Source: Flavobacterium sp.
Lineage (GTDB): Bacteria; Bacteroidota; Bacteroidia; Flavobacteriales; Flavobacteriaceae
Direction of reading: 5' to 3'
NCBI RefSeq assembly: GCF_003525665.1
Contig: NZ_DQDX01000024.1
Coordinates: forward strand, 1-9,711
DNA length: 9,711 nt
Positions 7,601 to 9,711 of this stretch are shown here, in pieces (the stretch's first letter is position 1; every line of letters begins with the position of its first letter). A model generated the notes under the pieces. The model was not told where the DNA came from. It saw nothing but the letters and a program-made list of their open reading frames with translations, and did no database searches. The position numbers and the translations under genes were made by a program.

Positions 7601-8999
7601 GTAAATATTTTTTCCAGTCTGAGCCAAAGACATCAACTAAATTAGAAATTGTAGGACAACCTGCAACGTTACTTCCCAAATTATAATTGAAAAGAACATC
7701 AAATTCAGAAACATTCTTATCTTTATAATAACCAGATTTTGAATTTTTTGGTGTAAGTTTTTTGGCGATATCAATAAAATCGAAATTAGCTTTAGATTTT
7801 CTAAAAAATAAAGATTGAATTTGCTCCTTTTCATCTTCATTTAGTAATCTTAATTTTTCATCAGTTGGCAATTTAATTTTAACATTATTCAAATAGCTCA
7901 ACATTCTAAACTCTTCAAAATCGGGATGTGAAATTGGCACGCACGCTTTCCTATTTTCAAGCGGACATTTGGCAACCAAACCTTTTTGGGATTTTAGAGG
8001 TCTTTGAAAAAATATTGCTTTCTCTATTTTTTCTTTTATCTCATTCGGGATGTTTTGCTTTTTGCAGATGAAATTGAATTCTGTTAAATAGTGGTCAATT
8101 CTATGAGTATATTCACCTCGTATTTTTTCTCCTTTTTGATATAATGTATAGAAGTATTCTCCTAAAGTAGCACATTTTTCGTCTTGTATCTTTTCCGTCA
8201 AATCGCTTATTGCCCTTTTAACAGGTCCGAGAAACTCTTTTTTGTTTAATCTTTCTTGTAGTTTTTCCTTTAAATCTGAATAGACTAAAGTAGAATTCTC
8301 TTTTATAATGGCATTAAAAGCTCTTGAAAGTGTAAATAAAGGTTTGTTACTTGTCTCTTCTTTATCATAGCTTGATAAAAATTCTGAAATCAAATCTGAA
8401 AATTCTAAAATTGAAGTTGCATCAATAATTATTCCTGTAATTTCAGAATTTTTTTCTTCAATAATTGAATTATCGGAACTGTCCAATCGATTACTCAAAA
8501 AACCACGTCTTTGAGCAATATGATAAAATGCTCTTCCTAAAACATACCTATCTTCTTTAGTGTTTAAATTAAGATTTTCTTTTGCACCTTTAAATCTAAA
8601 TGAATATGGATTCTTGATTTGCTTTTTTCTTTCAGCTTCATCATCTTGACTATCTGTACTTAACCAAATTCTGAATTCGTCATTTTGCGGATAAACTTTT
8701 TTATATCTCCAATCATATAATTCATCATCAGATAATTTTGGACATAAATTATTATCTGACAAAACTTTTAGCAATTCAATTTTTCTAATTTTTCGTCTGT
8801 ATTTTAATTTTCTAGCACTTCTAAATTCTGTTCGTTTTGCTGCTTTAGAACTTTCGCTATTTGTCTTTGCCTCAATATTTACTCCTTCAGAAAATATTCT
8901 AACACCTTTATCTACCAAGGAAAAATCATTTCCATCTTTATCAACTATCGCCCAACCAATGGAGTTTGTTCCTAAATCTAGCCCTAATATTTTTGCCAT
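4650..8999 (-). CDS. cas9: Cas9 RNA-guided DNA endonuclease (type II-C, long form)
   Basis: At 1449 residues this is a full-length, long Bacteroidota Cas9, which uses crRNA:tracrRNA to find and cut both strands of target DNA. RuvC-I is at the N-terminus (LGLDLGTNSIGWA, D8), followed by an Arg-rich bridge helix (about 51-75) and the helical recognition lobe (to about 750). RuvC-II is IHIEMPRE with E769. HNH is FDIEHTIPRS with D864 and H867, and N890 in CCATYN. RuvC-III is NHAHHAKDA with H1029 and D1032. A charged coiled coil (about 1187-1227) precedes the C-terminal WED/PAM-interacting region. All catalytic residues are present, so it should be an active nuclease; the PAM cannot be read from sequence. 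The start is the first ATG before RuvC-I. It is divergent from tracrRNA and shares the palindrome at 9053-9070 with it. Confidence 0.99.
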   Translation of the reverse strand: MAKILGLDLGTNSIGWAIVDKDGNDFSLVDKGVRIFSEGVNIEAKTNSESSKAAKRTEFRSARKLKYRRKIRKIELLKVLSDNNLCPKLSDDELYDWRYKKVYPQNDEFRIWLSTDSQDDEAERKKQIKNPYSFRFKGAKENLNLNTKEDRYVLGRAFYHIAQRRGFLSNRLDSSDNSIIEEKNSEITGIIIDATSILEFSDLISEFLSSYDKEETSNKPLFTLSRAFNAIIKENSTLVYSDLKEKLQERLNKKEFLGPVKRAISDLTEKIQDEKCATLGEYFYTLYQKGEKIRGEYTHRIDHYLTEFNFICKKQNIPNEIKEKIEKAIFFQRPLKSQKGLVAKCPLENRKACVPISHPDFEEFRMLSYLNNVKIKLPTDEKLRLLNEDEKEQIQSLFFRKSKANFDFIDIAKKLTPKNSKSGYYKDKNVSEFDVLFNYNLGSNVAGCPTISNLVDVFGSDWKKYLLSNFVKNTKVESNTKVQKSIDDIIDDVWHVLFRFDNEELLKQFAIENLNCDEKTATKFSKIKLKQDYGSLSLKAIRNILPYLRQTLIYSHAVFLANMKNILPAEIWNNEENRNIINKEINSIIENYKLYSNNIDIVNGLIKNVKKENGTWNSTNVFVAEAYKNALNKKVKDFFGTKKWDETPETFQAKVLSECFDLFTNQMKLNSDRGEFAKKQTIDEILKAFLSDNFNVTEESLKKLYHPSAIEVYKKAKRSDEDGKKYLGSPLISSIKNPMAMRSLHQLKKVVNQLIKDDMIDEDTSIHIEMPRELNSSNERVAIRQWNEDLKNRRNKYTEEIKSIFRGEIITEGCNDSNPNYNDYEPSETDILKYQLWIEQNKVCLYTGKTICLSDFIGNNPKFDIEHTIPRSRSLDNSQQNKTLCCATYNRQTKKDKIPFECANHDEILPRIKHWYAKYKGLEQQIKDLSKKIKAASTKEKRDKYIIERTKLRFEYSYYFKKYKSFTMEEVPESFKSSQSVDIGIISKYGNLFLKTVFNKVYPIKGKTTANLRQMWGLNEKSRDNHAHHAKDAVVVACCTRDINDALANYYHDLEQFDFFGKPKPSFSHRIPWEGFHKDVDNFDNNTLISHYTPDNLPIQSKKAIRKRGIIQRNEKGEIKYKQGDTVRGALHKESFYGAIKREELNKKTGETEEVIKYVKRQGIEMFKDADLKNIVDDKIKEIVTNGREQEKQIKKEIEELKKQLKNLKEEEEQPIKESIQVLENKIKNDLYVLPNKSGNPVPIKKIRYYTSDVTNPLFIKKHRDVSRHEHKQFYHAKNDGNYCMAIYEGLDKKGKISRSNQLINIIDAGKYFKLSNEDKKQYPIAPEKDENLNSLKYILTKGKMVLIYDKSPNELFEISEEKLLERLFEITQLDVEKYAEIKLLFHSEARDKKRITEFMGLKTGMKGGKNVGEQKKYPWIKIGANTFDCLVEGYEFVLTPTGKIKFLK

Positions 9000-9024
9000 A
9001 ACTAACTGCTTTTAATTCAATTTT

Positions 9025-9099
9025 GAAAGGTAAATAAAAAATAATTAACCATTTTACGGAAAACCGTAAACCAACATTAAAATGTTTTACTTATCTTTG
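9025..9099. promoter_or_regulatory. Divergent promoter region with shared palindrome, cas9 and tracrRNA
   Basis: A perfect inverted repeat TTTACGG-AAAA-CCGTAAA lies at 9053-9070. On the minus side, 20 nt away, TACCTTTC (9032-9025) matches TAnnTTTG except the last base and would start cas9 transcription near 9020, about 20 nt before the ATG. On the plus side, 21 nt away, TATCTTTG (9092-9099) is a perfect -7 box that would start tracrRNA near 9104. As at cas1, the half-site stands where a -33 TTG would be. One regulator bound here could set Cas9 and tracrRNA levels together. Confidence 0.65.
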
Positions 9100-9103
9100 T
9101 GAC

Positions 9104-9192
9104 TGATTAAAACTTCTAATCTTTAATCTTTTCACAATAAGGCTATATGCCGTAGATGAAAATCTTAAGTCCTGCTTCGGTGGGACTTTTTT
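9104..9192 (+). ncRNA. tracrRNA
   Basis: The RNA contains an anti-repeat: TTCTAATCTTTAATC (9114-9128) is perfectly complementary to crRNA made from the minus strand of the array, and CACAAT (9133-9138) pairs with the repeat start GTTGTG. Between them UUUU faces GGUU, giving two G-U pairs and two U-U mismatches. Next comes AAGGCTATATGCC (9139-9151), a nexus hairpin GGC/GCC like that of known type II-C tracrRNAs, then a small AGAT-GAAA-ATCT hairpin (9154-9165), then the terminator hairpin. About 89 nt is predicted from the -7 box at 9092-9099 to the T-run. The start is inferred; the 3' end is well supported. It should guide RNase III processing of pre-crRNA and form the Cas9 scaffold. Confidence 0.93.
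9167..9192 (+). terminator. Rho-independent terminator of tracrRNA
   Basis: AAGTCCTGC (9167-9175) pairs with GTGGGACTT (9180-9188) over nine positions, including two G-U pairs, around a stable UUCG tetraloop closed by C-G. A run of six T (9187-9192) follows, then G and five more T. In mature tracrRNA this hairpin would also be the 3' stem-loop bound by Cas9. Confidence 0.93.
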
Positions 9193-9341
9193 GTTTTTAT
9201 AATAAAAATGAGATTTAAATTTTATGAAATTAAATAGAATTCTTCACTGTCTTTGGGTTTAATAAAAGCCGCAAATTAGATTGGTATAACTTCAAAAATT
9301 GTGGATTTCATTTCGTTTATCCAATTTTAGAAATAATTTTT

Positions 9342-9417
9342 TAAACATAAAAAATAGTATAAAAGTAATCTTTACTGGAAATCGTAAAGAGGTAAAAAAA
9401 GATGAATATTAAATTTT
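9342..9417. promoter_or_regulatory. Degenerate palindrome with -7-like boxes on both sides
   Basis: The sequence TTTACTGGAAATCGTAAA (9371-9388) matches the palindrome at 9053-9070 at 15 of 18 positions. On the minus side, 21 nt away, TATGTTTA (9349-9342) and on the plus side, 21 nt away, TAAATTTT (9410-9417) both match TAnnTTT. No good gene follows on either side, only the short broken frame at 9311 and the REP-like repeats. This may be a decayed or ncRNA promoter. AT-rich sequence raises the chance of false -7 boxes. Confidence 0.35.
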
Positions 9418-9423
9418 TAAAAA

Positions 9424-9475
9424 GTTCTTGATATTTTTGCTCCGTTTTACTTCACAAATACCACCCGAACTGACG
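9424..9475. repeat. REP-like element, diverged copy
   Basis: This copy begins GTTCTTGATA and ends CCGAACTGACG, sharing both ends and similar length with the copy at 9487-9541. The middle has diverged and the internal hairpin is largely lost. Elements with GTTCTCGATAC and CGAACTGACG ends are, from memory, common dispersed intergenic repeats in Flavobacteriaceae. Confidence 0.5.
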
Positions 9476-9486
9476 GATTAGGATGG

Positions 9487-9541
9487 GTTCTCGATACAAT
9501 TTTCACACCATTTCAATGCGTGAAAATCAATCGAACTGACG
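9487..9541. repeat. REP-like element with long imperfect hairpin
   Basis: The copy begins GTTCTCGATAC and ends ATCGAACTGACG. ATTTTCAC (9499-9506) and GTGAAAAT (9520-9527) form a perfect 8-bp inverted repeat, and TCGAT (9491-9495) with ATCGA (9530-9534) extends the stem. The sequence could fold as a long imperfect hairpin in DNA or RNA. It is in tandem with 9424-9475; the shared CGAACTGACG ends are 66 bp apart. Confidence 0.6.
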
Positions 9542-9711
9542 TAGAATAATTAAGCTTAGGCAACTTTTATTCTTGGTTACAGTGCATTGCGGGACCATTT
9601 TTTTAACATAATTAGACCAACCCACGTTGTTTTTTAAATCTAAATTAAGTATTTGTTTACTCTTACTAGCATATATTATCTTTTATTGATTTACAATATC
9701 TACAATAAGCA

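Larger units (their letters stand above)
9193..9711. other. Right-flank region without a convincing gene
   Basis: No open frame of useful length is found on either strand. It holds a degenerate copy of the TTTACGG palindrome (9371-9388), two tandem REP-like copies (9424-9541) and a weak hairpin plus seven T (TGGT 9574-9577 with ACCA 9594-9597, T-run 9598-9604) that might end a plus-strand transcript. On the minus strand, ATG 9311 starts an 11-codon frame (MKSTIFEVIPI, TAA) that stays in frame for FAAFIKPKDSEEFYLIS before the next stop. This could be a decayed short gene or chance. From 9605 to the end I see only AT-rich sequence. Confidence 0.5.

Noticed and set aside
7637..7840. 67-codon frame on the minus strand inside cas9
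   Set aside because: It is an out-of-frame shadow of an intact Cas9 coding region.
9618..9631. CAACCCAC in the right flank as a stray CRISPR repeat
   Set aside because: Only 8 bases match the repeat and the surrounding sequence does not align.

Overview
The window looks like a chromosome segment from an AT-rich Flavobacteriaceae bacterium (Flavobacterium-like). Promoters fit the Bacteroidota -7 consensus TAnnTTTG, genes lack strong Shine-Dalgarno sites, and the Cas9 is of the very long Bacteroidota type II-C kind. The dominant content is a complete but unusually arranged type II-C CRISPR-Cas system: cas1-cas2, an array of 23 repeats and 22 spacers, cas9 and tracrRNA. A ParDE-type toxin-antitoxin pair sits inside the locus.

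Left flank (1-1231): a lipoprotein reading frame on the minus strand that runs off the left edge and is broken by an in-frame TAA at codon 24; then an exported endonuclease/exonuclease/phosphatase (EEP, DNase I-like) protein gene on the minus strand. Locus (1232-9192): cas1 and overlapping cas2 on the plus strand; a 105-bp gap with a bidirectional terminator-like hairpin; the array (2542-4025), read from the minus strand; a short leader; then toxin, antitoxin and the 1449-residue cas9, all minus strand; then tracrRNA on the plus strand, divergent from cas9 and ending in a strong terminator. Right flank (9193-9711): no convincing gene, but two tandem REP-like hairpin copies.

The parts fit together as follows. 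The tracrRNA carries a 15-nt perfect anti-repeat plus a CACAAT lower stem that pairs with crRNA made from the minus strand of the array. Cas9 has all RuvC and HNH catalytic residues. Cas1-Cas2 supply spacer acquisition. cas9 lies on the far side of the array from cas1-cas2 and faces them, instead of heading one cas9-cas1-cas2 operon.

The most interesting signal is regulatory. A palindrome TTTACGG-N4-CCGTAAA occurs four times (one copy degenerate), and each copy lies 20-21 nt from a TAnnTTT-like -7 box. Three copies have a box on both sides. The copies control, by inference, EEP/cas1, cas9/tracrRNA, the broken lipoprotein gene and an apparently gene-less right-flank site. This would tie every protein and guide component except the array and toxin-antitoxin to one unknown regulator. 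Two further points: the leader can base-pair with the first repeat, and spacer 14 completes a promoter inside the array.
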